NCBI RefSeq assembly: GCF_051014685.1
Contig: NW_027478463.1
Span: 248,001-312,000, forward strand
Direction: 5' to 3'
Origin: Ptiloglossa arizonensis
Lineage: Eukaryota; Arthropoda; Insecta; Hymenoptera; Colletidae
Length of the DNA stretch: 64,000 nt
A model generated the notes under the pieces. That model was not told the origin of the DNA. It saw only the letters and a program-made list of their open reading frames with translations, and made no database searches. Numbering within the stretch: the stretch's first letter is position 1; each line of letters starts with the position of its first letter. Positions 13,601 through 25,278 of the stretch are shown piece after piece. The position numbers were made by a program, and so were the translations under genes.

Positions 13601-14845
13601 CTCTCATATCTCGCGAACGGATTGACGAACTCGAGAAATTCCTGTTGCATCTGAAAGTAGAAACTCGCCCGATTACAAAGGTATGTGTATTTTTCCCCTA
13701 GGCCTTTGTTGTTATTGGTTTCGAGTATCAGACTTGCGAAAATTTTGATTGTTTCTCAACCATTCCTTAACTTCAAACTCCCATATCTCTCGAACGGATA
13801 GACGAACTCGAAAAGTTCCGGTTGCATCTGAAAGTAGAAACTCGCCCGATTACAAAGGTATGTGTATTTTTCCCTAGGCCTTTGTAGTTATTGGTTTCGA
13901 GTATCAGACTTGCGAAAATTTTGATTGTTTCTCAACCATTCCTTAACTTCAAGCTCCCATATCTCTCGAACGGATAGACGAACACGAAAAATCCGGTTGC
14001 ATCTGAAAGTAGAAACTCTCCCGATTACAAAGGTATGTGTATTTTTCCCCTAGGCCTTTGTAGTTGTTTGTTTCGAGTATCAGACTTGCGAAAATTTTGA
14101 TTGTTTCTCAACCATTCCTTAACTTCAAACTCCCATATCTCTCGAACGGATAGACGAACTCGAAAAATTCCGGTTGCATCTGAAAGTAGAAAGTCGCCCG
14201 ATTACAAAGGTATGTGTATTTTTGCCCTAGGCCATACTAATTATTGGTTTCGAGTATCAGACTTGCGAAATTTTGATGGTTTCTCAACCATACCTTAACT
14301 TCAAACTCCCATATCTCGCGAAAGGATTGACGAACTCGAGAAATTCCTGTTGCGTCTGAAAGCAGAAACTCGCCCGATTACCATAGTATGTGTATTTTTG
14401 CCCTAGGACATAGTAGTTACTGGTTTCGTGTATCAGACTTACTAAAATTTTGATGGTTTCTCAACCATTCCGTAACTTCAAGCTGCCATATCTCGCGAAC
14501 GGATTGACGAACTCGAGAAATTCCTGCTGCGTCTGAAAGTAGAAACTCGCCCGATTACTATGGTGTGTGTACTTTTCCCCTAGGCCATTCCAGTTTTTCG
14601 TTTCTAGCATCAGAATTGCGAAAATTTTGATGGTTTCTCAACCATACCTTAACTTCAAACTCTCATATCTCGCGAACGGATTGACGAGCTCGAGAAATTC
14701 CTGTTGCATCTTAAAGTAGAAACTCGCCCGATTACAAAGGTATGTGTATTTTTCCCCTAGGCCTTTGTAGTTATTGGTTTCGAGTATCAGACTTGCAAAA
14801 ATTTTGATGGTTTCTCAACCATTCCTTAACTTCAAACTCCCATAT
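10606..14845 (+). repeat. 27-monomer block, copy 2, three monomers lost (4240 bp)
   Basis: Tandem second copy of 5835-10605 with 24 monomers. The length difference, 531 bp, is exactly three monomers. The missing ones can be placed: the type G monomer (copy 1 6189-6365), a type B monomer after the CCCGTGTGG monomer (copy 1 about 8486-8662), and a monomer near 8839-9016, where a fusion reads CCAGTTATTGG then TTCGTG. Elsewhere only a handful of substitutions separate the copies, such as TGTGAATTT/TGTGTATTT near 8386 and CCACTAGG/CCCCTAGG near 9808. Distances between matching landmarks fall from 4771 to 4594, 4417 and 4240 in whole-monomer steps. Beyond 14824 the copies diverge. Confidence 0.92.
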
Positions 14846-15907
14846 CTCGCGAACGGATTGACGAACTCGAGAAATTCCTTTTGCATCTGAAAGTAGAAAC
14901 TCGCCCGATTACAATGGTGTGTGTATTTTTGCCCTAGGACATGGTAGTTATTGGTTTCGAGTATCAGACTTACTAAAACTTTGATGGTTTCTCAACCATT
15001 CCGTAACTTCAAACTCCCATATTTCGCGAACGGTTTGACGAACTCGAGAATTTCCTGTTGCATCTGAAAGCAGAAACTCGCCCGAATACAACGGTATGTG
15101 TATCTTTGCCCTAGGCAATAGAAGTTATTGGTTTCGAGTATCAGACTTGCGAAAATTTTGATGGTTTCTCAAACATTCCTTAACTTCAAGCTCCCATATC
15201 TCGCGAAAGGATTGACGAACTCGAGAAATTCCTGTTGCATCTGAAAGCAGAAACTCGCCCGATTACCATGGTATGTGTATTTTTGCCCTAGACGACAGTA
15301 GTTATTGGTTTCGAGTATCAGACTTGCGAAAATTTTGGTGGTTTCTCAACCATTCCTTAACTTCAACCTCCCATATCTCGCGAAAGGATTGACGAACTCG
15401 AGAAATTCCTGTTGCATCTGAAAGCAGAAACTCGCCCGATTACCATGGTATGTGTATTTTTGCCCTAGGACATTGTAGTTATTGGTTTCGTGTATCAGAC
15501 TTGCGAAAATTTTTATTGTTTCTCAACCATTCCTTAACTTCAAACTTCTATATCTCTCGAACGGATAGACGAACTCGAAAAATTCCGGTTGCAACTGAAA
15601 GTAGAAACTCGCCCGATTACCATGGTATGTGTATTTTTGCCCTAGACGACAGTAGTTATTGGTTTCGAGTATCAGACTTGCGAAAATTTTGATGGTTCCT
15701 TAACCATTCCTTAACTTCAAACCCCCATATCTCACGAACGGATTGACGAACTCGAGAAATTCCTGTTGCTTCTGATGGTAGAAGAACGCCCGATTACAAC
15801 GGTATGTGTATTTTTGCCCTAGGCAATAGTAGTTATTGGTTTCGAGTATCAGACTTGCAAAAATTTTGATGATTTCTCAACCATTCCTTAACTTCAAACT
15901 CCCATAT

Positions 15908-16083
15908 CTCGCAAACGGATTACCAACTCGAGAAATTGCAGTTGCATCTGAAAGCATAATCTTGCCCGATTACAATGCTATGTGTAGTTTTGCCCTAGGC
16001 CATAGCAGTTATTGGTTTCGAGTATCAGACTTGCGAAAATTTTGATGGTTTCTCAACCATTCCTTAACTTCAAATTCCCATAT
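15908..16083 (+). repeat. D-prime-like 176-bp monomer
   Basis: It reads GGATTACCAACTCGAG where ordinary type A reads GGATTGACGAACTCGAG, a net loss of one base that makes the monomer 176 bp. It also has GAAATTGCAGTTG and AGCATAATC. A unique detail is GCAAACGG in place of GCGAACGG, shared only with the copy at 17500. D and D-prime monomers begin HOR units further right (33952-64000), so this is an outlying member of that lineage. Confidence 0.88.
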
Positions 16084-16260
16084 CTCGCGAACGGATTGAC
16101 GAACTCGAGAAATTCCGGTTGCATCTGAAAGTAGAAACTCGCCCGATTACAATGGGGTGTGTACTTTTCCCCTACGCCATTCCAGTTATTGGTTTCGAGT
16201 ATCAGACAAGCGAAAATTTTGATGGTTCCTCAACCATTCCTTAACTTCAAACTCCCATAT

Positions 16261-16437
16261 CTCGCGAACGGATTGACGAACTCGAGAAATTCCTCTTGCA
16301 TCTGAAAGTAGAAACTCGCCCGATTACAACGGTATATGCATTTTTCCCATCGGCAATAGTACTTATTGGTTTCGAGTATCAGACTTGCGAAAATTTTGAT
16401 GGTTTCTCAACCATTCCTTAACTTCAAACTCCCATAT
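16261..16437 (+). repeat. Type E monomer lacking CCTAGG
   Basis: CCTCTTGCATC on the left and, in the centre, GGTATATGCATTTTTCCC followed by ATCGGCAATAGTACTT. The otherwise almost invariant palindrome CCTAGG is replaced by CATCGG. The same linked changes occur at 22805, 52352, 53414, 56777, 59077, 60493 and 62793, so this is a stable subtype and not a single mutation. Confidence 0.88.
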
Positions 16438-16791
16438 CTCGCGAACGGATTGACGAACTCGAGAAATTCCTTTTGCATCTGAAGGTAGAAACTCGCCCGA
16501 TTACAATGGTGTGTGTATTTTTGCCCTGGGACATAGTAGTTATTGGTTTCGAGTATCAGACTTACTAAAATTTTGATGGTTTCTCAACCATTCCGTAACT
16601 TCAAACTCCCATATTTCGCGAACGGATTGACGAACTCGAGAAATTCCTGTTGCATCTGAAAGCAGAAACTCGCCCGATTACAAAGGTATGTGTATTTTTG
16701 CCCTAGGCAATTGTAGTTATTGGTTTCGAGTATCAGGCTTGCGAAAATTTTGACGGTTTCTCAACCATTCCTTAACTTCAAACTCCCATAT

Positions 16792-18206
16792 CTCGCGAAC
16801 GGATTGACGAACTCGAGAAATTCCTTTTGCATCTGAAAGTAGAAACTCGCCCGATTACAATGGTGTGTGTATTTTTGCCCTAGGACATGGTAGTTATTGG
16901 TTTCGAGTATCAGACTTACTAAAACTTTGATGGTTTCTCAACCATTCCGTAACTTCAAACTCCCATATTTCGCGAAAGGATTGACGAACTCGAGAAATTC
17001 CTGTTGCATCTGAAAGCAGAAACTCGCCCGAATACAACGGTATGTGTATCTTTGCCCTAGGCAATAGAAGTTATTGGTTTCGAGTATCAGACTTGCGAAA
17101 ATTTTGATGGTTTCTCAAACATTCCTTAACTTCAAGCTCCCATATCTCGCGAAAGGATTGACGAACTCGAGAAATTCCTGTTGCATCTGAAAGCAGAAAC
17201 TCGCCCGATTACCATGGTATGTGTATTTTTGCCCTAGACGACAGTAGTTATTGGTTTCGAGTATCAGACTTGCGAAAATTTTGATGGTTCCTTAACCATT
17301 CCTTAACTTCAAACCCCCATATCTCACGAACGGATTGACGAACTCGAGAAATTCCTGTTGCTTCTGATGGTAGAAGAACGCCCGATTACAACGGTATGTG
17401 TATTTTTGCCCTAGGCAATAGTAGTTATTGGTTTCGAGTATCAGACTTGCAAAAATTTTGATGATTTCTCAACCATTCCTTAACTTCAAACTCCCATATC
17501 TCGCAAACGGATTACCAACTCGAGAAATTGCAGTTGCATCTGAAAGCATAATCTTGCCCGATTACAATGCTATGTGTATTTTTGCCCTAGGCCATAGCAG
17601 TTATTGGTTTCGAGTATCAGACTTGCGAAAATTTTGATGGTTTCTCAACCATTCCTTAACTTCAAATTCCCATATCTCACGAACGGATTGACGAACTCGA
17701 GAAATTCCGGTTGCATCTGAAAGTAGAAACTCGCCCGATTACAATGGGGTGTGTACTTTTCCCCTAGGCCATTCCAGTTATTGGTTTCGAGTATCAGACA
17801 AGCGAAAATTTTGATGGTTCCTCAACCATTCCTTAACTTCAAACTCCCATATCTCGCGAACGGATTGACGAACTCGAGAAATTCCTGTTGCATCTGAAAG
17901 CAGAAACTCGCCCGATTACAAAGGTATGTGTATTTTTGCCCTAGGCAATTGTAGTTATTGGTTTCGAGTATCAGACTTGCGAAAATTTTGACGGTTTCTC
18001 AACCATTCCTTAACTTCAAACTCCCATATCTCGCGAACGGATTGACAAACTCGAGAAATTCCTGTTGCATCTGAAAGTAGAAACTCGCCCGAATACAACG
18101 GTATGTGTATTTTTGCCCTAGGCAATAGAAGTTATTGGTTTCGAGTATCAGACTTGCGAAAATTTTGATGGTTTCTCAACCATTCCGTAACTTCAACCTC
18201 CCATAT
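16792..18206 (+). repeat. Shortened second copy of the 11-monomer block (8 monomers)
   Basis: Starts are 16792, 16969, 17146, 17323, 17500, 17676, 17853 and 18030. The marked monomers of 14846-16791 reappear: GACATGG with AAAACTTTG, CCTAGACGACAG, CTCACG after ACCCCCATAT, the GCAAACGG D-prime-like monomer, and AATGGGGTG. The offset is 1946 bp at the start and 1592 bp after 17323, so two monomers (equivalents of 15377 and 15554) are absent. The E-type equivalent is also missing after 17853. Confidence 0.87.
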
Positions 18207-21200
18207 CTCGCGAAAGGATTGACGAACTCGAGAAATTCCTGTTGCATCTGAAAGCAGAAACTCGCCCGATTACCATGGTATGTGTATTTTTGCCCTAGGA
18301 CATTGTAGTTATTGGTTTCGTGTATCAGACTTGCGAAAATTTTTATTGTTTCTCAACCATTCCTTAACTTCAAACTTCTATATCTCTCGAACGGATAGAC
18401 GAACTCGAAAAATTCCGGTTGCAACTGCAAGTAGAAACTCGCCCGACTACAAAGGTATGTGTATTTTTCCCCTAGGCCTTTGTAGTTATTGGTTTCGAGT
18501 TTCAGACTTGCGAAAATTTTGATTGTTTCTCAACCATTCTTTAACTTCAAACTCCCATATCTCTCGAACGGATAGACGAACTCGAAAAATTCCGTTTGCA
18601 TCTGAAAGTAGAAACTCGCCCGATTACAAAGGTATGTGTATTTTCCCCTAGGCCTTTGTAGTTATTGGTTTCGAGTATCAGACTTGCGAAAATTTTGATT
18701 GTTTCTCAACCATTCCTTAACTTCAAACTTCTATATCTCTCGAACGGATAGACGAACTCGAAAAATTCCGGTTGCATCTGAAAGTAGAAACTCGCCCGAC
18801 TACAAAGGTATGTGTATTTTTCCCCTAGGCCTTTGTAGTTATTGGTTTCGAGTTTCAGACTGGCGAAAATTTTGATGGTTCCTCAACCATTCCTTAACTT
18901 CAAACTCCCATATCTCGCGAAAGGATTGACGAATTCGAGAAATTCCTGTTGCATCTGAAAGTAGAAACTCGTCCGATTACAAAGGTATGTGTACTTTTCC
19001 CCTAGGCCATTCCAGTTATTGGTTTCGAGTATCAGACTTGCGAAAATTTTGATGGTTCCTCAACCATTCCTTAACTTCAACCTCCCATATCTCGCGAAAG
19101 GATTGACGAACTCGAGAAATTCCTGTTGCATCTGAAAGCAGAAACTCGCCCGATTACCATGGTATGTGTATTTTTGCCCTAGGACATAGTAGTTATTGGT
19201 TTCGTGTATCAGACTTACTAAAATTTTGATGGTTTCTCAACCATTCCGTAACTTCAAACTCCCATATTTCGCGCACGGATTGACGAACTCGAGAAATTCC
19301 TGTTGCATCTGAGAGCAGAAACTCGCCCGATTACAACGGTATGTTTATTTTTGCCCTAGGCCATAGTAGTTATTGGTTTCGAGTATCAGACTTGCGAAAA
19401 TTTTGATTGTTTCTCAACCATTCCTTAACTTCAAACTCCCATATCTCTCGAACGGATAGACGAACTCGAAAAATTCCGGTTGGATCTGAAAGTAGAAACT
19501 CGCCCGATTACAAAGGTATGTGTATTTTTGCCGTAGGCCTTTGTAGTTATTGGTTTCGAGTATCAGAATTGCGAAAATTTTGATGGTTTCTCAACCATAC
19601 CTTAACTTCAAACTCTCATATCTCGCGAACGGATTGACGAACTCGAGAAATTCCTGTTGCATCTGAAAGTAGAAACTCGCCCGATTACAAAGGTATGTGT
19701 ATTTTTCCCCTAGGCCTTTGTAGTTATTGGTTTCGAGTATCAGACTTGCGAAAATTTTGATTGCTTCTCAACCATTCCTAAACTTCAAACTCCCATATCT
19801 CTCGAACGGATAGACGAACTCGAAAAATTCCGGTTGCATCTGAAAGTAGAAACTCGCCCGATTACAAAGGTATGTGTATTTTTCCCCTAGGCCTTTGTAG
19901 TTATTGGTTTCGAGTATCAGAATTGCGAAAATTTTGATTGTTCCTCAACCATTCCGTAACTTCAAGCTGCCATATCTCTCGAACGGATAGACGAACTGGA
20001 AAAATTCCGGTTGCATCTGAAAGTAGAAACTCGCCCGACTACAAAGGTATGTGTATTTTTCCCTAGGCCTTTGTAGGTATTGGTTTCGAGTATCAGACTT
20101 GCGAAAATTTTGATCGTTCCTCAACCATTCCTTAACTTCAAACTCCCATATCTCGCGAAAGGATTGACGAACTCGAGAAATTCCTGTTGCATCTGAAAGC
20201 AGAAACTCGCCCGATTACCATGGTATGTGTATTTTTGCCCTAGGACATAGTAGTTATTGGTTTCGTGTATCAGACGTACTAAAATTTTGATGGTTTCTAA
20301 ACCATTCCGTAACTTCAAACTCCCATATTTCGCGAACGGATTGACGAACTCGAGAAATTCCTGTTGCATCTGACAGCAGAAACTCGCCCGATTACAACGG
20401 TATGTGTATTCTTGCCCTAGGCCATAGTAGTTATTGGTTTCGAGTATCAGACTTGCGAAATTTTGATGGTTTCTCAACCATACCTTAACTTCAAACTCCC
20501 ATATCTCGCGAAAGGATTGACGAACTCGAGAAATTCCTGTTGCATCTGAAAGGAGAAACTCGCCCGATTACCATGGTATGTATATTTTTGCCCTAGGACA
20601 TAGTATTTATTGGTTTGGTGTATCAGACTTACTAAAATTTTGATGGTTTCTCAACCATTCCGTAACTTCAAACTCCCATATCTCGCGAACGGATTGACGA
20701 ACTCGAGAAATTCCTGTTGCGTCTGAAAGTAGAAACTCGCCCGATTACTATGGTGTGTGTACTTTTCCCCTAGGCCATTCCAGTTTTTCGTTTCTAGCAT
20801 CAGAATTGCGAAAATTTTGATGGTTTCTCAACCATACCTTAACTTCAAACTCTCATATCTCGCGAACGGATTAACGAACTCGAAAAATTCCGGTTGCATC
20901 TGAAAGTAGAAACTCGCCCGATTACAAAGGTATGTGTATTTTTGCCCCAGGCCTTTGTAGTTATTGGTTTCGAGTATCAGACTTGCGAAAATTTTGATTG
21001 TTTCTCAACCATTCCGTAACTTCAAGCTGCCATATCTCGCGAACGGATTGACGAACTCGAGAAATTCCTGTTGCGTCTGAAAGTAGAAACTCGCCCGATT
21101 ACAAAGGTATGTTTTCTTTTGCCGTAGGCCTTTGTAGTTATTGGTTTCGAGTAACAGACTTGCGAAAATTTTGATTGTTTCTCAACCATTCCGTAACTTC

Positions 21201-24150
21201 AAGCTGCCATATCTCGCGAACGGATTGACGAACTCGAGAAATTCCTGTTGCGTCTGAAAGTAGGAACTCGCCCGATTACTATGGTGTGTGTACTTTTCCC
21301 CTAGGCAATTCCAGTTTTTCGTTTCTAGCATCAGAATTGCGAAAATTTTGATGGTTTCTCAACCATACCTTAACTTCAAACTCTCATATCTCGCGAACGG
21401 ATTGACGAACTCGAGAAATTCCTGTTGCATCTGAAAGTAGAAACTCGCCCGATTACAAAGGTATGTGTATTTTTCCCCTAGGCCTTTGTAGTTATTGGTT
21501 TCGAGTATCAGACTTGCGAAAATTTTGATTGCTTCTCAACCATTCCTAAACTTCAAACTCCCATATCTCTCGAACGGATAGACGAACTCGAAAAATTCCG
21601 GTTGCATCTGAAAGTAGAAACTCGCCCGATTACAAAGGTATGTGTATTTTTCCCCTAGGCCTTTGTAGTTATTGGTTTCGAGTTTCAGACTTGCGAAAAT
21701 TTGATGGTTTCTCAAGCATACCTTAACTTCAAACTCCCATATCTCGCGAAAGGATTGACGAACTCGAGAAATTCCTGTTGCATCTGAAAGCAGAAACTCG
21801 CCCGATTACCATGGTATGTGTATTTTTGCCCTAGGCCTTTGTAGTTATTGGTTTCGAGTATCAGACTTGCGAAAATTTTGATTGTTTCTCAACCATTCCG
21901 TAACTTCAAGCTGCCATATCTCGCGAACGGATTGACGAACTCGAGAAATTCCTGTTGCGTCTGAAAGTAGAAACTCGCCCGATTACTATGGCGTGTGTAC
22001 TTTTCCCCTAGGCCATTCCAGTTTTTCGTTTCTAGCATCAGAATTGCGAAAATTTTGATGGTTTCTCAACCATACCTTAACTTCAAACTCTCATATCTCG
22101 CGAACGGATTGACGAACTCGAGAAATTCCTGTTGCATCTTAAAGTAGAAACTCGCCCGATTACAAAGGTATGTGTATTTTTCCCCTAGGCCTTTGTAGTT
22201 ATTGGTTTCGAGTATCAGACTTGCGAAAATTTTGATGGTTTCTCAACCATTCCGTAACTTCAAACTCCCATATTTCGCGAACGGATTGACGAACTCGAGA
22301 AATTCCTGTTGCATCTGAAAGCAGAAACTCGCCCGATTACAAAGGTATGTGTATTTTTGCCCTAGGCAATTGTAGTTATTGGTTTCGAGTATCAGACTTG
22401 CGAAAATTTTGATGGTTTCTCAACCATTCCTTAACTTCAAACTCCCATATCTCGCGAACGGATTGACGAACTCGAGAAATTCCTTTTGCATCTGAAGGTA
22501 GAAACTCGCCCGATTACAATGGTGTGTGTATTTTTGCCCTAGGACATAGTAGTTATTGGTTTCGAGTGTCAGACTTACTAAAATTTTGATGGTTTCTCAA
22601 CCATTCCGTAACTTCAAACTCCCATATTTCGCGAACGGATTGACGAACTCGAGAAATTCCTGTTGCATCTGAAAGCAGAAACTCGCCCGATTACAAAGGT
22701 ATGTGTATTTTTGCCCTAGGCAATTGTAGTTATTGGTTTCGAGTATCAGACTTGCGAAAATTTTGACGGTTTCTCAACCATTCCTTAACCTCAAACTCCC
22801 ATATCTCGCGAACGGATTGACGAACTCGAGAAATTCCTCTTGCATCTGAAAGCAGAATCTCGCCCGATTAAAACGGTATATGCATTTTTCCCATCGGCAA
22901 TAGTACTTATTGTTTTCGAGTATCAGACTTGCGAAAATTTTGACGGTTTCTCAACCATTCCTTAACTTCAAACTCCCATATCTCGCGAACGGATTGACAA
23001 ACTCGAGAAATTCCTGTTGCATCTGAAAGTAGAAACTCGCCCGAATACAACGGTATGTGTATTTTTGCCCTAGGCAATAGAAGTTATTGGTTTCGAGTAT
23101 CAGACTTGCGAAAATCTTGATGGTTTCTCAACCATTCCTTAACTTCAACCTCCCATATCTCGCGAAAGGATTGACGAACTCGAGAAATTCCTGTTGCATC
23201 TGAAAGCAGAAACTCGCCCGATTACCATGGTATGTGTATTTTTGCACTAGGACATTGTAGTTATTGGTTTCGTGTATCAGACTTGCGAAAATTTTTATTG
23301 TTTCTCAACCATTCCTTAACTTCAAACTTCTATATCTCTCGAACGGATAGACGAACTCGAAAAATTCCGGTTGCATCTGAAAGTAGAAACTCGCCCGACT
23401 ACAAAGGTATGTGTATTTTTCCCCTAGGCCTTTGTAGTTATTGGTTTCGAGTTTCAGACTTACTAAAATTTTGATGGTTTCTCAACCATTCCGTAACTTC
23501 AAACTCCCATATTTCGCGCACGGATTGACGAACTCGAGAAATTCCTGTTGCATCTGAGAGCAGAAACTCGCCCGATTACAACGGTATGTGTATTTTAGCC
23601 CTAGGCCATTGTAGTTATTGGTTTCGAGTATCAGACTTGCGAAAATTTTGATTGTTTCTCAACCATTCCGTAACTTCAAGCTGCCATATCTCGCGAAAGG
23701 ATTGACGAACTCGAGAAATTCCTGTTGCATCTGAAAGTAGAAACTCGCCCGATTACAAATGTATGTGTACTTTTCCCCTAGGCCATTCCAGTTATTGGTT
23801 TCGAGTATCAGACTTGCGAAAATTTTGATGGTTCCTCAACCATTCCTTAACTTCAAACTCCCATATCTCGCGAAAGGATTGACGAACTCGAGAAATTCCT
23901 GTTGCATCTGAAAGTAGAAACTCGTCCGATTACAAAGGTATGTGTACTTTTCCCCTAGGGCATTCCAGTTATTGGTTTCGAGTATCAGACTTGCGAAAAT
24001 TTTGATGGTTCCTCAACCATTCCTTAACTTCAACCTCCCATATCTCCCGAAAGGATTGACGAACTCGAGAAATTCCTGTTGCATCTGAAAGCAGAAACTC
24101 GCCCGATTACCATGGTATGTGTATTTTTGCCCTAGGACATAGTAGTTATT
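18207..24150 (+). repeat. Irregular mosaic of monomers
   Basis: Here type A, B, F and G monomers follow one another without a clean HOR, although pieces of neighbouring patterns can be seen. A short stretch near 19622-19980 (with ATTGCTTCTC and CCTAAACTTC) repeats near 21390-21700, an offset of about 1768 bp, that is ten monomers. A stretch at 17981-18530 (GACGGTTTC, GACAAACTCG, GAATACAACGG, CTTCTATATC) recurs at 22933-23480, 28 monomers on. An E monomer sits at 22805. The left part resembles the 10-monomer family, the right part the domain that follows. Nothing other than satellite is present. Confidence 0.85.
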
Positions 24151-24840
24151 GCTTTACGTGTATCAGACTACTAAAATTTTGATGGTTTCTCAACCATTCC
24201 CTAACTTCAAACTCCCATATTTCGCGCACGGATTGACGAGCTCGAGAAATTCCTGTTGCATCTGAGAGCAGAACCTCGCCCGATTATAACGGTATGTGTA
24301 TTTTTGCCCTAGGCCATTGTAGTTATTGGTTTCGAGATCAGACTTGCGAAATTTTGATTGTTTCTCAACCATTCCTTAACTTCAAACTCCCATATCTCTC
24401 GAACGGATAGACGAACTCGAAAAATTCCTGTTGCATCTGAAAGTAGAAACTCGCTCGATTACAAAGGTATGTGTATTTTTCCCCTAGGCCTTTGTAGTAT
24501 TGGTTTCGAGTTTCAGACTTGCGAAAATTTTGATGGTTCCTCAACCATTCCTTAACTTCAAACTCCCATATGTCTCGAACGGAATAGACGAACTCGAAAA
24601 ATTCTGTTGCATCTGAAAGTAGAAACTCTCTCGATTACAAAGGTATGTGTATTTTTCCCCTAGGCTTTTGTAGTTACTGGTTTCGAGTATCAGACTTGCG
24701 AAAATTTGGATGGTTCCTCAACCATTCCGTAATTTCAAGCTGCCATATTTCGCGAACGGATTGCCGAATCCGAAATATTTCTGTTGCTCTGAAGTAGAAA
24801 CTCTCCCGATTACAACGCTATGTGTATTTTTCCCCCTAGG
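24151..24840 (+). other. Cluster of single-base indels, probable consensus error
   Basis: Within about 700 bp roughly ten one-base indels break monomers that are otherwise indel-free: GCTTTACGTG (+A, 24151), CAGACTACT (-T, 24165), TTCGAGATCA (-T, 24331), GCGAAATTTTG (-A, 24346), GTAGTATTGG (-T, 24494), GGAATAGACG (+A, 24581), AAATTCTGTTGC (-C, about 24600), GTTGCTCTGAAG (two bases lost, 24783) and CCCCCTAGG (+C, 24831), plus the substitution TTTGGATGG (24705). The matching copy at about 25383-26100 has none of them, although it shares real variants such as CCCTAACTTC and GATTATAACGG. The pattern resembles unpolished long-read consensus or a gap patch; true decay is less likely. Confidence 0.7.
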
Positions 24841-25101
24841 CCATTGTAGTTATTTGTTTCGAGTATCAGACTTGCGAAAATTTTGATTGTTTCTCAACCA
24901 TTCCTTAACTTCAAGCTGCCATATGTCTCGAACGGATAGACGAACTCGAAAAATTCCTGTTGCATCTGAAAGTAGAAACTCTCTCGATTACAAAGGTATG
25001 TGTATTTTTCCCCTAGGCTTTTGTAGTTACTGGTTTCGAGTATCAGACTTGCGAAAATTTTGATGGTTCCTCAACCATTCCGTAATTTCAAGCTGCCATA
25101 T

Positions 25102-25278
25102 TTCGCGAACGGATTGCCGAATCCGAAATATTTCTGTTGCATCTGAAAGTAGAAACTCTCCCGATTACAACGCTATGTGTATTTTTCCCCTAGGCCATTG
25201 TAGTTATTTGTTTCGAGTATCAGACTTGCGAAAATTTTGATTGTTTCTCAACCATTCCTTAACTTCAAGCTGCCATAT
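25102..25278 (+). repeat. Type C divergent monomer
   Basis: It begins TTCGCGAACGGATTGCCG and continues AATCCGAAATATTTCTG, replacing the CTCGAG region, then CTCTCCCGATT, ACAACGCTATG, CCATTG and TTATTTGTTTCG. It is preceded by GTAATTTCAAGCTGCC. It lacks CTCGAG but keeps CCTAGG. Other copies start at 24749 (damaged), 25987, 27403, 30235, 35013, 42621, 47752 and 50052. Spacings are whole numbers of monomers, or 1-3 bp less where D monomers lie between. It is the most diverged left half of any monomer in the window. Confidence 0.87.

Larger units (their letters stand above)
14846..16791 (+). repeat. 11-monomer block, copy 1 (1946 bp)
   Basis: Starts are 14846, 15023, 15200, 15377, 15554, 15731, 15908, 16084, 16261, 16438 and 16615. 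Marks are CCTTTTGCATC with GACATGG and AAAACTTTG (14846), CCTAGACGACAG (15200 and 15554), CCTTAACC with ACCCCCATAT leading to CTCACG (15731), a 176-bp D-prime-like monomer with GCAAACGGATTACC (15908), CCTACGCC (16084) and the E type at 16261. One type B monomer at 15554 is embedded among type A. This set is the closest relative, within the window, of the D-prime domain at 51822-64000. Confidence 0.88.

Noticed and set aside
5835..14845. Assembly-induced false duplication of the 27-monomer block
   Set aside because: The copies differ by three monomer deletions at separate sites and several substitutions, which a simple false duplication would not create; read evidence is still needed to be certain.
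15450..15692. 80-codon open frames at 15450, 18280 and 23232
   Set aside because: Same satellite phrases in the same monomer pair; no start context, splice signals or homology recognised.
20121..20477. 118-codon minus-strand open frame, the longest in the window
   Set aside because: It is two consecutive satellite monomers read through where stops happen to be mutated. 177 is divisible by 3, so a stop-free monomer pair gives a longer frame with internally repeated protein; that is not evidence of a gene.
18207..24150. Hidden transposon or unique insertion in the irregular segment
   Set aside because: Monomer starts can be followed in 176-177 bp steps where I traced them; all sequence read is satellite.
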